A stretch of DNA of 64,000 nt from Xenoacremonium recifei (taxonomy: Eukaryota > Ascomycota > Sordariomycetes > Hypocreales > Nectriaceae): NCBI GenBank assembly GCA_012184525.1, contig WOFQ01000034.1, positions 248,001 through 312,000 on the forward strand, written 5' to 3'. The notes under the pieces are model-generated. The model saw only the letters and a list, made by a program, of their open reading frames with translations, ran no database searches and was not told the DNA's origin. The position numbers and the translations under genes are program-made. Shown piece after piece: positions 33,973 to 45,592 of the stretch (positions within the stretch are counted from its first letter, which is position 1; every line of letters begins with the position of its first letter).

Positions 33973-34841
33973 GAAGTTCACAAGAACCCGGAGAAAGTTA
34001 CTTAGATGGTTAACTCCAATAGTTATTCTCACTTGTTTAAGTATAATATATCGCTTTCAACGGTAAAAGAAATGAGCGTGAAATCACAGCGGCTTGGTAC
34101 TCCCGTAGCATATAACTTATCCCAGTCGAACCACAAACTCCAGATCATATCACAACTGGCGATATAGATATTAGGATGTGGTAAATTCGTGACAGACGGA
34201 CTGAACTAAAGAATGCTTGGAAGAAATCGGTGTCCCCGAGCAGATTAACCTTGCGAGTCGACGCTTGTCTCCACCAGCAGGCCTGGAATGCTCCTTAGCA
34301 GCTAGCTGAAGCTCAACGCTGAGTCGAGTGTGAGAAATTCCGGGCTACATTAGACTCGGCGATCAGTTGTAAGAAGCGATTTATGTAATATTATCGGTAG
34401 TCAAGAGCCAGGTCGCCGACAAGAACAAAAAGTAGGTGTTGAACCAAGCCACCTCACGTCAGTAAAACATTAGTCTAACAGCCACGAATTACGTACTAAG
34501 GTGATGATCATTACCAAATGTAGATTGAGTTTTGTCCTTAATCGGTTACTTATGTTAACCCCGCAAATACATGGCCTGGTCGAGACCATCTCCCACCATT
34601 TCATCTAGAAACCAGAGAGAGAGCCGGTACTCCGGGGAAAGCAGAACTCTGGGGAAAGCATGACTTTCATGATATAAAGCCGCCGTGTCTGTATCTTCCA
34701 AGTTGGGATAATAGTCTTGCTCCATAGTTCCCGTCGTGAGAAGACTACAAGTCTTAACCTTGTGCATCTCTTTTAGTTGTTGCCCTGTGTTCAACCACCC
34801 CCCTGGTATTGATCAAAACTCTCACTTGTCAACCAGAACCC
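33973..34841. other. Gap upstream of amino-acid permease
   Basis: 869 bases. A reverse-strand open frame at 34555-34794 shows no recognisable domain and overlaps the likely 5' leader of the permease, so I do not call it a gene. No other feature was seen. Confidence 0.4.
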
Positions 34842-36314
34842 ATGGACTACGGAATTTCCAATACTGCGACCGCCAGAATGGCAACCAAGGAGAAGACCGA
34901 CGATGCCATTACTCCTTATGTATCAGATGGAGTCGTCATTGAGGGTGCAGGGCTTCAAGACTTCGAAAAACAGAAGACGATCGAAGGAGAAACCCACTTT
35001 CACCGTCTGGGTTGGAGACGTCTCACAGTCATCTGTATTGTGCAGTCGATTGCCCTCGGCGCACTCGGCCTCCCTTCTGCTTTTGCGAATCTCGGCATGG
35101 TAGCGGGGGTTATCCTCTGTATTGGAATGGGCTTCGCTGCCATGTACGCAAGCTACACCCTGGGCCAGGTTAAGCTCAAGTTTCCACACGTTGCACATTA
35201 CGTCCACATCGGTACGCTTGTGGGAGGCAAAGTTGGAACTGTCATTGTCAGCATCTTCTTCGTCTCCCTCGCGGTCTTGGCTATTGGCTCGCACTGCCTC
35301 ACCGGAAAGATTGCTCTTGTTAATATCACGCAGAGTTCCGCTTGTTCTCTCGTCTTCGGAGTGATATCTGCAATCATTCTTTTAGTGCTCGCCATTCCAC
35401 CGTCGTTTACCGAGATTGCGATACTGGGATACATTGACTTCGCTTCAATCATGGCGGCTATTGGTATCACTATAATCGCGACCGGTATCCAGAGCTCTGG
35501 AGGTGCAACATTGGGCACTGCAGCCTGGTCCGCATGGCCAAAGGAGGGGTTGACATTTGCCGAATCGATCGTCTCTCTTAATAATATTGTCTTTGCATTC
35601 GGGTTTGCAAGCTCGCAGCCATCTTTCATGGCAGAAATGCACACACCCGAGGACTACACGAAGTCAATTTGGGTACTGAGTGTTGTTGAAATTATTACAT
35701 ATACGCTCACAGGCGCCTTGATCTACGCCTTTGTTGGCCAGGATGTTCAATCTCCGGCTTTATTATCCGCTGGCACTCAGATCTCTCGAGTTGCGTTTGG
35801 CGTAGCTCTACCTGTGATTTTTATCTCTGGGTCCATCAACACTACGGCAGTTTGTCGATATATCCATGTCCAGATATACAAAGACTCTGTGGTTCAGTAT
35901 GTGAACACAAAGAAGGGTTGGATCACTTGGCTAGGATTGATCAGTTTCGTTACTCTGCTCGCCTGGATAATTGCTGAGTCGATCCCATTCTTCTCTGAGT
36001 TGTTGTCCATTGCGGCTTGTCTATTTGTTTCCGGACTCTCATTCTACTTTCCTCCTATAATGTGGTACTCACTACTTAAAGAGGGGAAGTGGTATGATCG
36101 AAATAATCTCAGGGTTGCGATACAAAACGGCACCGTATTTATGATTGGCATAGTAGTTTTTGTATGTGGCACTTACGCAAGTGTATACGAACTGGTAAGC
36201 ATTCATGACATGTAAACGGTGATCGGTTCGGAATATCTTAAGCTAACTTGGTCACGATAGATCAAAAAGTTCCGGGATGGTTCCCTGGGCAAGCCATTCG
36301 CATGCTCCACCTAA
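34842..36314 (+). CDS. AAAP amino-acid permease, MTR-like
   Basis: Exons 34842-36194 and 36261-36314 give 468 residues. The short last exon (IKKFRDGSLGKPFACST) restores the usual C-terminus of this family. The first membrane helix carries IALGALGLPSAFANLG. About eleven helices follow, with SQPSFMAEMHTPEDYTKS as the conserved loop and SEIPFF-like AESIPFFSELLSI near the end. Neurospora MTR, the best-known relative, imports neutral aliphatic and aromatic amino acids at the plasma membrane. Here it may import a precursor or move the product. It is on the same strand as the two homoserine genes. Confidence 0.88.
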
Positions 36315-36504
36315 ACTACCCCCATTCACTCGAGAGAGCAGAATAGAGATATAACCTTTGTATTGTAACAATTTAGTTAATTACCAAAGGTGAATAGCTA
36401 GTTATAACAAGACTACATTGACGGAAATATCGAAACGCTTACATTATATGAAATATCATCACGTTCCCAGTGCCAGCTACTTGTGACTACAGAACAGCAA
36501 ACCC
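36315..36504. other. Convergent 3' gap
   Basis: 190 bases between two 3' ends; nothing recognised. Confidence 0.35.
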
Positions 36505-38183
36505 TTAAAAGTTATACTGATGATAATCCATCTTCGCCATTCGAACAGTGGCATCGATAGAAAATTCGATGAAGCTTCGATAGGTTCCAACGATGGACGT
36601 ATTTAAATGAGCTGGGTAAGTTAGGGTAAGTTGGGTTTGAGGCTTCAGGGGAATGCCCGAAGCAGTGATGTTATCCGAAGGGTCGCGAAGTTCTGGATAT
36701 TTCTCAAAGAATGCCGGATCGACTTTGTAATATGAGGCTCCGCGATCCATATTCAGATGCCGAAACACGAGACGAGCATACTTTGGTGACGAAAAGAGAA
36801 TGTCGGCATTAGGTGCGGGAAGTGTCGGGTTGTCTGTTTCTTCCGTATCCTGTGCGAGAGCCATGCTTACAATCAAGTCCATTACCCGGACATAAACCAT
36901 TACTGGTAGTTCGCCCGCAACTAACTGTGACAGAGACGCCTCAACGACATAGGCGCTTACGGCATCACAGAATATCTGATCGATGTAGGGGTTGGCGGAA
37001 TGGAGTCGTATAAGTCGGTTCCGTATCGATGAAAAGGGTATCCAATCGATGACACAAGGATACTGAGTCTGTAGCCTCATCTGGAGTTCGGTTGGTCGGT
37101 AACGCTCGTGAAGTCTGGCAAATGTCATCGGAGACGGGAAAATTTGCCAAGCTGTGAGCTCCACGATGTGGAAAAATCGTGTCGTCGCGTACCAATTCAT
37201 AACATCCGGCCGTGTCATGCTGTTAAACATGGCCAAAACAGCCGAGACGGGCTGGTAAACACTACATATTTGATTAATAAAATAGAGGATTTCTCATAAA
37301 ACACAGCATTTAGGACTACTTACGCCTGATAAGAATTGTCGGTCGCCAATTCTGACTGTTTGAGGGTAGACAATAGGAGATTTTTAAGAATCTGGATATG
37401 GTCCGAGAAGGGGGAGTTAGAATCAACCCATGATTGTCCATAAATTGTGCCAGCCTGGTGGCTTGCAGCCAGGGCATCAACGTATGATTGGGTTCCCATT
37501 TGATAGGAAAAGGTCCAGATATCTGGAATCTGCTGAGACCGTATGGATGACTCTGTCAGAGATAAACCCCCTATTTCACTTCCAGTGCCAGTGATAGGCT
37601 CGTCCTGAACTCTAGCCGTGGACACAATAGAGCGATTGGAAACGGTGGCTGGCATTGAGGTGCTGCATGGGACGTTTTGCAAGGAGGAGGACAGGGTGTT
37701 TTCAGTCGTGGTAGAACGCGTACAGTCGTCAGTGAACAGAGTCAACCAAGAATCTGTTTCTAAAGGTGCCTCGATACCTTCGTCTGGTATTTTTTGTTCC
37801 CCTCCCTCTCCCTGCAACGATGGTTGTGTTTTCTCGCATTCTTTGTTCTCGCTACTTTGTGCGGCCGCATTCTCGCACAATGTTTTCGAGATAGAACCAA
37901 CCATCACCTGAAGGTTGGTCTGATATCTTTCCAGTTGGGATTGGACTTTTGTAAGCTGGGCACGCAGCAGACTATTCTCTTCTTCGAGGGCGACGATGCG
38001 TTCACTATCGGGTTTCTCGCTCGCAGCAACCCGGTTGCGTAGCTCTCGTAGATATTCGGCCTGTCTGCGGCGGAAGGCCCGTTGCGATAGGCGATTTCTG
38101 ATTTTTCTGGACCTTGTCTTCAGCATCATTGGCGTAGCGGCAATGTAGGGAGGTAGAGAAGGGTGCGGCATACTTCTGCTCAT
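36505..38183 (-). CDS. bZIP transcription factor, Yap-like
   Basis: Exons 37324-38183 and 36505-37261 give 538 residues. The basic region RKIRNRLSQRAFRRRQ (about 27-42) has the NxxxQxxFR pattern of fungal Yap-type bZIPs. Leucine-zipper heptads follow from ALEEENSLLRAQL to QLERYQTNLQV. The C-terminal half is a DUF3425-type domain, with IDWIPFSSIRNRLI and DPAFFEKYPELRD. Such bZIP-DUF3425 proteins are common regulators in fungal secondary-metabolite clusters and stress responses. The gene is convergent with the amino-acid permease and lies next to an acetate-type transporter. Its targets are unknown. Confidence 0.85.
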
Positions 38184-38813
38184 TGTCGTCCATCGTCCTT
38201 AGGGCAATGTGAATCGATTTGCGGCAGGGCGGATTCAGAATTGCATCGGGAGCCGTAGGGCAGGGAGTTCGATCATGCAGCAAGTATTGTGACTAATGGA
38301 ACGATTATATTCTCTTTCGGTTCCAGGGATCGAAGAGATCAAGAGGGTCTTATAGGACGGGCACTGGGGGCGAGAGAAGGAGGGGGGCTCAGCCGAAACT
38401 ACTGCAAACTGAAATGACATGGTTTAAGGCTTCTGATTGGAAGTCTCGATAAAGCATGAACAGGCACTAGTAGGGGCATCTTAGACAAGCCTAGAACCCT
38501 GGCCTCCTGACTGTGGGTGACAAGAGTGTGCGCCGTCAGCTGGCCCTCAATTTTGATCGCCGACCGGCCGGCTATCGGTGGGACCGGGGATGAGAATTGC
38601 GTCGTCCCCGGGCCAGTTCTGGAAATGGACGCGATGATTCACGACTGACGTGTTCTGTGGTAACCGGGACTCTCTCTGACATTCCTCACTCGTATCGAAT
38701 TGTTTGAGAGTGAATCAGCCAACTACGAGGCTCTTCATTTCCTCCAGAATGACTGAACCATGACAATACAGGACCTTTGACCTCCTAGCCCTAACACCAA
38801 TTCCATCTGTGCC
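38184..38813. promoter_or_regulatory. Upstream region of bZIP gene
   Basis: 630 bases without a gene. A GC-rich patch at about 38560-38590 contains CGCCGACCGGCCGGCTATCG, with several CCG/CGG triplets that could bind a Zn2Cys6 factor. Confidence 0.4.
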
Positions 38814-39796
38814 CTATTTAACACCTGGAGTTATTTCTGAGATCTTACTCTTCCGGTTCCATGAGAAAGACGATACGTTGCCCATTGGAAGATCAAATGG
38901 TAATGAATCTTGACAGAGATCGCAAGCAAGAGCGTAGAAGCCCATTATCCCGGCAATAAGACCAAACACTCCCGCTACTCTCAAGAGTATTGCGCTAGTC
39001 GCCGAGTTCCCATCCGCAAGAGCGAAGTTGGATGCAGCATCGAAGCAAAAGCAGAACTCAACAGTTACAAAAATGGTTATGTAAACGATATTTCTGACGG
39101 GTGTTAACATAATAAATGATGATGCTCGACCGGACGCCGAAGGGGAATACTGACGAAGACAGACTCGCAATGACAAAGACCATATTAAATACTGCCCAAA
39201 CTATCGGAATCCATTAGCACAGTGGTATTGGATTACTTATCGTGGGTGTGTACGTTACCCAAGATAAAAAGGCCAATTGCGTTATGGTATTCGGGGGTTC
39301 GTCCTCCATATGCGTCTATCACGCCCAGGGAAGGAAGCAGAGTAGCTCCGTAACCGCCGTAGAAAAGCCCTATATTGTCAACCCTCTGCAAGAAAAGGTC
39401 CTGCGCAAGTATGCCTGTGAATAGACTGGTGCGCCAGAACGAACGACAAGCCTGATCTCGAGAGGGCTTACCGAAAGCACTGAACACCGTATACGAGAAA
39501 GTGTTACCTCGTAAAAGCTCCCACTGAGCCGATATCACCAAAGCAATACCGGCAAGGAAGCAGAAATTTGCGATAAAGACAGTCTGGATAGTTACACCTC
39601 GGAATCCTATCAAAGAAAGGGAAAGGGTCGATAAAGTTGTGGCGAAACTACCCATGGCTAAGGGTGTCTGGGGTTATCCGGATCAGTTCTCACATCTGTT
39701 TCGCAAGCTAGGTATGAATGCACCCACAGGATTTCCAAGCTGACTTTTGACCCCCGACGCGGACATGCGCTCATTGGTGAGGAAATCGGTGGACAT
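38814..39796 (-). CDS. GPR1/FUN34/YaaH-family transporter (acetate/ammonium type)
   Basis: Five exons (39724-39796, 39472-39657, 39259-39369, 39155-39200, 38814-39093) give 231 residues. The first exon supplies LGNPVAMGSFATTLSTLSLS, the family signature (NPAPLGL-like), and the rest encodes six membrane helices. GNTFSYTVFSAFGLFYGGYG is the conserved centre, and ASLSSNIVYITIFVTVEF is restored by the fourth joint. The family includes yeast Ato acetate/ammonium transporters and Aspergillus AcpA. The 46-base fourth exon is the least certain part. In the island the protein could export ammonia or import acetate, but no direct evidence points either way. Confidence 0.82.
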
Positions 39797-40270
39797 TGGG
39801 AGTGACATGAGAGTAAAATTTGACCTTAGCTAGACAGATGCAGTACATACCATGTGCGTGATAATCAATTGTTATATTTTGATCAGTGGTCCTTACGTTC
39901 TCATTTCCTTTCCCAAATTGAATAGTTCTCCCTAATTCCTCCTTGCAACAAGAAAACAATTGCGTTGCGTGACCCAGAAATATTCCAGCCACGACCCCTG
40001 ACCCATTAATATGTGATAATTATACCGTTAGTCAATAAAATTACGGCCTTACCGCGTTCAAAGAGATTTACAGTACATTGGAGACAGATAGCAGCACAAT
40101 CAGGTCGCTGGGATGACTCGTTGATGTAGGCGTGACCTGATCGCAAAGTCACAAACTCTTGCCAATCCCTCTTGCAACAGAAACCAGGGAATAAACGTGG
40201 GATTGAGAAACATCCTCATCCGTATTTTTATTAGAAGATGAAATTATTATCTTATTGTACATAGTGATAG
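39797..40270. other. Gap between transporter start and monooxygenase 3' end
   Basis: 474 bases; no gene or strong motif recognised. Confidence 0.35.
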
Positions 40271-41595
40271 CTAGAACCTTTCGGCATCAATATCGTAAGC
40301 AAGTGGCTTTTGCCCGAGGCCCAGCTTCTCTAGGCCCGCTGTCTTATAGACCCAGAGGCCACCTGTGATTGCGACCTCAGTTGCCCATAAGCGCCAAGGC
40401 GTTGTTTTACGACGTACTGAACCATTCTTCTCCGCCGTTTGCAACATCTGTCCAGTCCTTGCCTTTCTCTTTTCTTCATACATCTTCAGACCTTCCTCAA
40501 TGTCATCACACCCACTTTGGAGGAGCTTAGAAAAGAGAAACACGTCTTCCAGCGCCATAGAGAACCCCTGGCTAGCATGGGGAGGCATTGCATGTGCAGC
40601 ATCCCCGATGACGAGACACCTTCCTCTGGACCAGGTTCTGCCGGGAGGTACCTTATAAATGGGATAGAACTTGATGACGTCGGCTTTGCTCACGATACCG
40701 CGAAGCATTGTAATCCAGTCATTTTGCTCGTCTCCCAAAAGGTCGATCAGTGTGGTTTTCCAAGCTTCGATCTCTTTCTTGCCACGCTCCTCCCAGCCGT
40801 CTTTGTTGTTGCCAGATGTTGGAAGGGCAACCTCTTTGGAGAAGAACCAGTAAAGGAGGCTTCTATCCGGATTAGCTGGTGACAGTCCAAGCAAACCGTC
40901 GGATGTCAACGTTGCGTTGAGATTGTCTAATGTTGGTGAGCCTGGAGGCAGGTCCGAGGCGGAGGTAAGTGAGAACATGTTCGAAATGCCAGAATATTCT
41001 GGGACACAATCGGGGTCGACGTAGGATTTTCGCACGGTGGAGTGAATCCCGTCGCAGCCAAGGAGAAAGTCGCCGCTATCATAAGTGCCATCGGAGAACG
41101 ATACCGTGACGATGCCGTTTTCTTCCTCGATCTTCGTCAAATGCTTGTCGTAAAGGATCGGAATATCAGCCTCCTTGATTGCCTCGAGAAGAACATCCAT
41201 AACGTCGGATCTTCTAATCCTCACGTAGCCGAATCCGGTCTGCTCCTTGCTCCAGGATACCATGGACAGCTGGCCCATCTTTTTGCCCTTCAAGGAATGG
41301 AGGATGAGATTTGTGGTCTCCGCGCCCTTGGCTAACATCTTGTTGTAAAGTCCTAGTCGATCTAGAAGTCGGAGGCCGTTGGAGGGGATGCCAATCGCTC
41401 CTCCTAGTGTAGTTGGCTCGGTTCGGATTTCGTAGATGATTGGCGATATTCCATGAGTCTCCTTTAGTCGGAGTGCAGCCACAAGGCCTGCTGGGCCCCC
41501 GCCGATGATGATGACCTAAAGATGCGCTATCAGCCATGTGCTCGCTTTCACTTATACTTGCCAAAGGATGAAATTACCTTTTGGATGCCCTTCAT
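40271..41595 (-). CDS. FAD-dependent monooxygenase, salicylate-hydroxylase-like (group A)
   Basis: Exons 41578-41595 and 40271-41515 give 420 residues. The short first exon (MKGIQK) joins to VIIIGGGPAGLVAALRL, the FAD-binding GxGxxG motif. The DG motif LLGCDGIHSTVRK and the GD motif RGRCLVIGDAAHAMPPHASQGFSMALED confirm a PHBH-fold flavoprotein. These enzymes hydroxylate aromatic or other activated rings using NAD(P)H and oxygen. There is no signal peptide; a C-terminal hydrophobic stretch (TEVAITGGLWVYKTAG) might associate with membrane. It is divergent from an MDR reductase, and the shared promoter carries the island motif twice. Confidence 0.88.
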
Positions 41596-42275
41596 CTTAC
41601 TACGTTCAAAAAAGCCCGAGTCGATAGATTAGTTGATAGTAAAGTTATAATGATTTAGTAATGTCATGCAAGTCTGGGGCAAACTATCCTATTTATTACG
41701 GGATGTCTAGTGGCATCATGGAATGTTGTTCGTCTCGGCCTTGTTTTTCCTCGCGACTTTGACCAAGAGCGAGTTTTCGGCAGCGGAATGATATCGCGAC
41801 CGACGGATAAACTAAAAATAATTCAAGGGTTCAAGGCCTAGGCTACTAGACCACGGGGACAATTTCCCATGGAATCGCGATGAAGTTCAACATGATACCT
41901 GTGTCAATGGAATGGGTTCGGCCGGAGATTTGCATTTTCCCCGATCCCGACCTACGTGGCGACCCTCCATTTGCACCGCATGATACACGGAACATCTCCT
42001 AAACAAGGAACGCTAATTTCACCTCAAATACCAAAGCATGCCATAAGTGAGATAACTGACAATAGCCAGTCATGGTCGGGAAGTTTAATTCTGTCGGATC
42101 TCCGGAGGGACTTTGGGCAGTACCCCGGAGAACGTACGACACGCTATGTACCGAGGACATTCCCCTGAAGACTTGTTTATTAATTAGCTATAAGAACGGC
42201 CGACAGTTAAGTACTCTGCAAGCATGTAGATGAACCTTAAGAGTTACTCACGTCTCATCCGATCCCCTAAACAAG
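41596..42275. promoter_or_regulatory. Divergent promoter of monooxygenase and MDR reductase, with island motifs
   Basis: 680 bases, no gene. CGGAGATTT (reverse of AAATCTCCG) is at 41923-41931 and ATCTCCG is at 42098-42104. The same 9-mer recurs in the aminotransferase/PLP promoter. Confidence 0.5.
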
Positions 42276-43235
42276 ATGCTGTCTCTTCGAGTTCTTAGCG
42301 CCGGCGCGAAACCCAAGCTTGTGACAGTGCCCCGGCCGCCTCTCCCAGCCGACAGCTCAATTGCCCAAATCAAGGTCATTGGTGCCGGGCTTCATCAGGT
42401 TGTCAGAGCCCGGGCTTCTGGTGAGCACTATTCAGTATCGGCCGGCGCGAATACCCCGGGTATCGATGGGACGGGAATCAACCTCAGCAATGGCAAACTG
42501 GTCTACTTTGTTACTCCCATCGACGGAGAAGGATCCTTCTCGGAATTTGTTAATGTACCCACGAGGCATACGTGGGAGATCCCCGACGGCGTGGACCCCG
42601 TTCAGGCCGCAGGCTTGATGAATCCCCTGTTGAGCAGTTGGCTAGCGCTCCGGAAGCGAGTAGACTTTCTACAACAAGGGAAACGCGAAGGCTGGTCATG
42701 TCTCATCATGGGAGCGACGAGTGTGAGCGGAAAGCTGGCAATTCGAGCGGCTCGAGAACTTGGAGCCACAACGGTGATCGGGGCAGCACGCACAGAGGCT
42801 GCCATGAAAGACCTCGGCCTTGATGGATACGTTGTTTTGCAAAATCCGCCCGAGACCACAGACTTCACCTCAGCGGCAGAGGTAGACGTCGTGCTGGACT
42901 ACGTCTACGGCCCACACGTGCGTGGCTTTCTGCAAGGAACTCGGAGCCAGAGGCCTCTTACATGGGTATCTATTGGGGCACTTTCTCGTCTCGACGCAGA
43001 AATCCCAGCTCAAGAGCTTCGTCGTCGAGATTTGACAATGCGTGGGTCTGGTGTAGGGTCTTGGAGTCCGCGTGAGGCAATGTTGGAGATCCCCCGAACG
43101 CTGCAACTTCTGGGGGACACTAAAATGGATGAGGTAGGCCCAGTGCCAATGAAAGACGGCGAGGAGGCATGGGACTCGTCGAGCAAGCGAGTAGTTTTTG
43201 TGACCGAAGAATACGTAAAGTTGGAGCAAAGCTGA
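42276..43235 (+). CDS. MDR-family oxidoreductase (zinc-free quinone/enoyl reductase type)
   Basis: Single exon, 319 residues. The N-terminal GroES-like domain reads IGAGLHQVVRARASGEHYSV and TPGIDGTG. The Rossmann part has LIMGATSVSGKLAIRAARELGATTVIGAAR, the usual cofactor-binding stretch of medium-chain NADPH reductases. No zinc-ligand cysteines are evident. Members reduce enones, quinones or polyketide double bonds. It shares a promoter with the FAD monooxygenase and is convergent with the aminotransferase, so it is probably part of the same pathway. Substrate unknown. Confidence 0.85.
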   Translation: MLSLRVLSAGAKPKLVTVPRPPLPADSSIAQIKVIGAGLHQVVRARASGEHYSVSAGANTPGIDGTGINLSNGKLVYFVTPIDGEGSFSEFVNVPTRHTWEIPDGVDPVQAAGLMNPLLSSWLALRKRVDFLQQGKREGWSCLIMGATSVSGKLAIRAARELGATTVIGAARTEAAMKDLGLDGYVVLQNPPETTDFTSAAEVDVVLDYVYGPHVRGFLQGTRSQRPLTWVSIGALSRLDAEIPAQELRRRDLTMRGSGVGSWSPREAMLEIPRTLQLLGDTKMDEVGPVPMKDGEEAWDSSSKRVVFVTEEYVKLEQS

Positions 43236-43371
43236 GGAGGGGTTGATTGTACAATGTCGCAGTTTCGTACCGTTTGATGGCGCTTTCAAGATAGTTGGAT
43301 GGACTTCAGAGATAGACTTGATAGAGGATGTAAATTTGTCGAGAATCGTTGCTCATTGTGTCAAGAACAGG

Positions 43372-44655
43372 TCAGCTAAGGATGGTTTTGACGATCCTTT
43401 GCAAGCCTTCCATCAAAACATCTTCACTAACTGAGAATACTAACCGAAACCATCCGGACTCTTCCGCCCCGAATCCTTCCCCCGGGGCAATGAAGACTCG
43501 TTCTCCAAGTAATAATTGCATTATCTGGTTCTCAACGTTTCTTCCGTTCCACTCTGGATGCTTGTCGCAGTACGCCTTCCCAAGGTTCGCCCAGAGGAAG
43601 AATCCTGCGTTTACACCGGGCGCATAGGTAATATTATGCTCCCTGGCCCAGTCCACTATAATCCTGTAATGCTCGGCAAGCTTCTGCTGGTTTTGCTTCA
43701 AGAAGTTATCAACCCACTCGTGATCTTCGAAAATATTCGTGAATATGTGCTCTGCTACGGATGAGCACATGCTGTAGAGAGCCCCAGGCACCAAGGATTT
43801 ATGAAGGAGTTCGTTTTTTTGCGAGATGACTGCGCCCAGCCGAATGCCGTTGGAGCCAAAGTCCTTGGAAACTCCCCAGACCACATGGATCAAGGAAGAG
43901 TCGATAATTCCGGCCGGATCGATCGAGAGACAGGAATAAAAGCTTGTGGGCGGCGGGGTCGAGTCGACCGTATTTGACCAAACGGAGTTCGCATACACTT
44001 CATCACTGATAAGATTGATTTGGTATTTCTGGCAAAGCTCCATGAACCTTTTGATCACATCGCGAGGATAGCAGCGACCGAGCGGGTTATGCGGGTTGCA
44101 AAGAATTATACCAGCTATTTTCTCACCGGCGGCCTGTTGTTTTAGTAGCATACTCTCATATTCTGCCACGATATCGACGCCGAAGGGATCAATGCCACGG
44201 CATGGAACCGGTACAACTTTGGTGTTTACCCGCAAGCCGAAAGTCGGGATAAATGCGCGGAAGAATGGCTGTCCCACTAAAAAGCCATCCCCAGAATCCC
44301 CCAGTGCCCATGCAAGGTGTTCCAGGGCGGCACTGCAGCCATTTGTTATAGTGATGTGTTCAGATGTGATATCTTCGTGTGGCTTCCAGTGGCGTGTCAA
44401 GAAATGTGCCATGGCCGTCTTAAGTCGTTTTGACCCAGTAGTTCCATCTCCGTAGGTGAAGGCTTGAGTCGAGGGAGCAAAGTTGTCTCGGACGTGGCTC
44501 ATGAGTTCGTCCTGCATGAGGAGGTTCTCCGCCATACCGAGACTAACATACCCCGAGGGGTTGTTTATGGAATGCCAAAGGTTCCGGGTAACTTCCCAGA
44601 GAAGGGACCCATTTTCGTTGGCAAGCACGTCTGAGGCTCGAGAGGAGTATTTCAT
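43372..44655 (-). CDS. PLP aminotransferase, ACC-synthase-like (fold type I)
   Basis: Single exon, 427 residues from the ATG at 44655; the frame is open to a TTG further upstream but MKYSSRAS is the usual start of the family. INLGMAEN-like VSLGMAENLLM, YGDGTTGSKRLK, NGCSAALEHLAWAL, NPHNPLGR, SDEVYANSVW and VVWGVSKDFGSNGIRLG are present. The PLP lysine is 264. Fungal relatives are named ACC synthase-like, but many are C-S lyases or transaminases of secondary metabolism; the gliotoxin enzyme GliI is one. It could act on the product of the gamma-type PLP enzyme, with which it shares a divergent promoter. Confidence 0.87.
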   Translation of the reverse strand: MKYSSRASDVLANENGSLLWEVTRNLWHSINNPSGYVSLGMAENLLMQDELMSHVRDNFAPSTQAFTYGDGTTGSKRLKTAMAHFLTRHWKPHEDITSEHITITNGCSAALEHLAWALGDSGDGFLVGQPFFRAFIPTFGLRVNTKVVPVPCRGIDPFGVDIVAEYESMLLKQQAAGEKIAGIILCNPHNPLGRCYPRDVIKRFMELCQKYQINLISDEVYANSVWSNTVDSTPPPTSFYSCLSIDPAGIIDSSLIHVVWGVSKDFGSNGIRLGAVISQKNELLHKSLVPGALYSMCSSVAEHIFTNIFEDHEWVDNFLKQNQQKLAEHYRIIVDWAREHNITYAPGVNAGFFLWANLGKAYCDKHPEWNGRNVENQIMQLLLGERVFIAPGEGFGAEESGWFRLVFSVSEDVLMEGLQRIVKTILS

Positions 44656-45592
44656 TTTGTGAAGAGTATTCGCGGATAGATAAGTGGTTTCATGTGAAGA
44701 CAGTGTGGGATGGGCTTGGAGCAATTCCTGATTTCAGAGTTCATATTCCGAGATTGAGACTGGTTTCTGTCTGTAGTGTATCCATGGATATTCTTTCCAC
44801 ATGTTTACCGTGACAACCCGAAATTTTTCTTCTTCGTCTTCTTCTCTTGATCATATTACGTACTCAGATTGACATAGCGGAGACAAATTCTGGCCTCCGC
44901 GTCGCCTGATGCACTTGTAGATAGAGGGCGAACCTGTAGTGAGCTAGGATATGACTCAGGATGACACCTGTGGCTTTTGAGTCACTAGGAATACTGGAAA
45001 TGAATACACAGAGATTGGGATGTGGAGAAAAAAATAATGGACAACTGCTTCTGCGCGCGCGCTGTTGCGGCTTTCGTCACTGGTGCAGTTCCTGAGTCTT
45101 CATTCTAAATTGTCACTGCCCCCTTTGCTTCTAGAATCTCGAGGCCTGTTGGAATCGGACTTTTTGGAAATCTCCGTTTGAGCCTACGATTTCCACTAAA
45201 TTGCCAAATGCAGAAATAGTATATCCGACGGAGATTTAGGTTGGGCCGATTTTAGTCTCAGTCTTTGCGAGTCCCGAGTCAGACACGTACAGGTGGATAT
45301 CTGGGGCCGGCAGTTGTAACGATAGCTTGAATTCCTTGCAAATCCAACCGACAGCCTATCTTTTTGCCCCCTCCTTCATTTACGATATACGATTATGCAC
45401 TGATCACTTACGTGAGGCGCCCTTACGTGAGTGCAACTTACGTAATTCAAGATATCTGGAGTCACCACGAAGATCCCCTGCTGTTGACGCGCTCTCCTGT
45501 TTGCTCTTAATGTTCAAGGTCGCATCGAAGGACTGACTGAAGAAAGCAAAGAGAAAGACCGCTTGCTACGAAGAACCAGTACCTACCACGAG
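44656..45592. promoter_or_regulatory. Divergent promoter of the two PLP enzymes, with paired island motif
   Basis: 937 bases, no gene. AAATCTCCG at 45168-45176 and its exact reverse complement CGGAGATTT at 45229-45237 flank 52 bases. The second copy overlaps TCCGACGGAG, a CCG/CGG palindrome. Confidence 0.55.
45168..45237. promoter_or_regulatory. Inverted pair of AAATCTCCG motif
   Basis: The two 9-base copies are exact and in opposite orientation. Shorter ATCTCCG copies occur near other island genes. A Zn2Cys6 dimer site is a plausible reading, since the element ends in CCG. Confidence 0.5.

Noticed and set aside
34555..34794. Reverse-strand open frame of 79 codons upstream of the amino-acid permease
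   Set aside because: No domain or splice partner was recognised, and it overlaps the likely leader of the permease gene.
43372..44655. A true ethylene-pathway ACC synthase
   Set aside because: Fungal proteins of this clade are often transaminases or C-S lyases, and nothing in the sequence proves cyclopropane formation.
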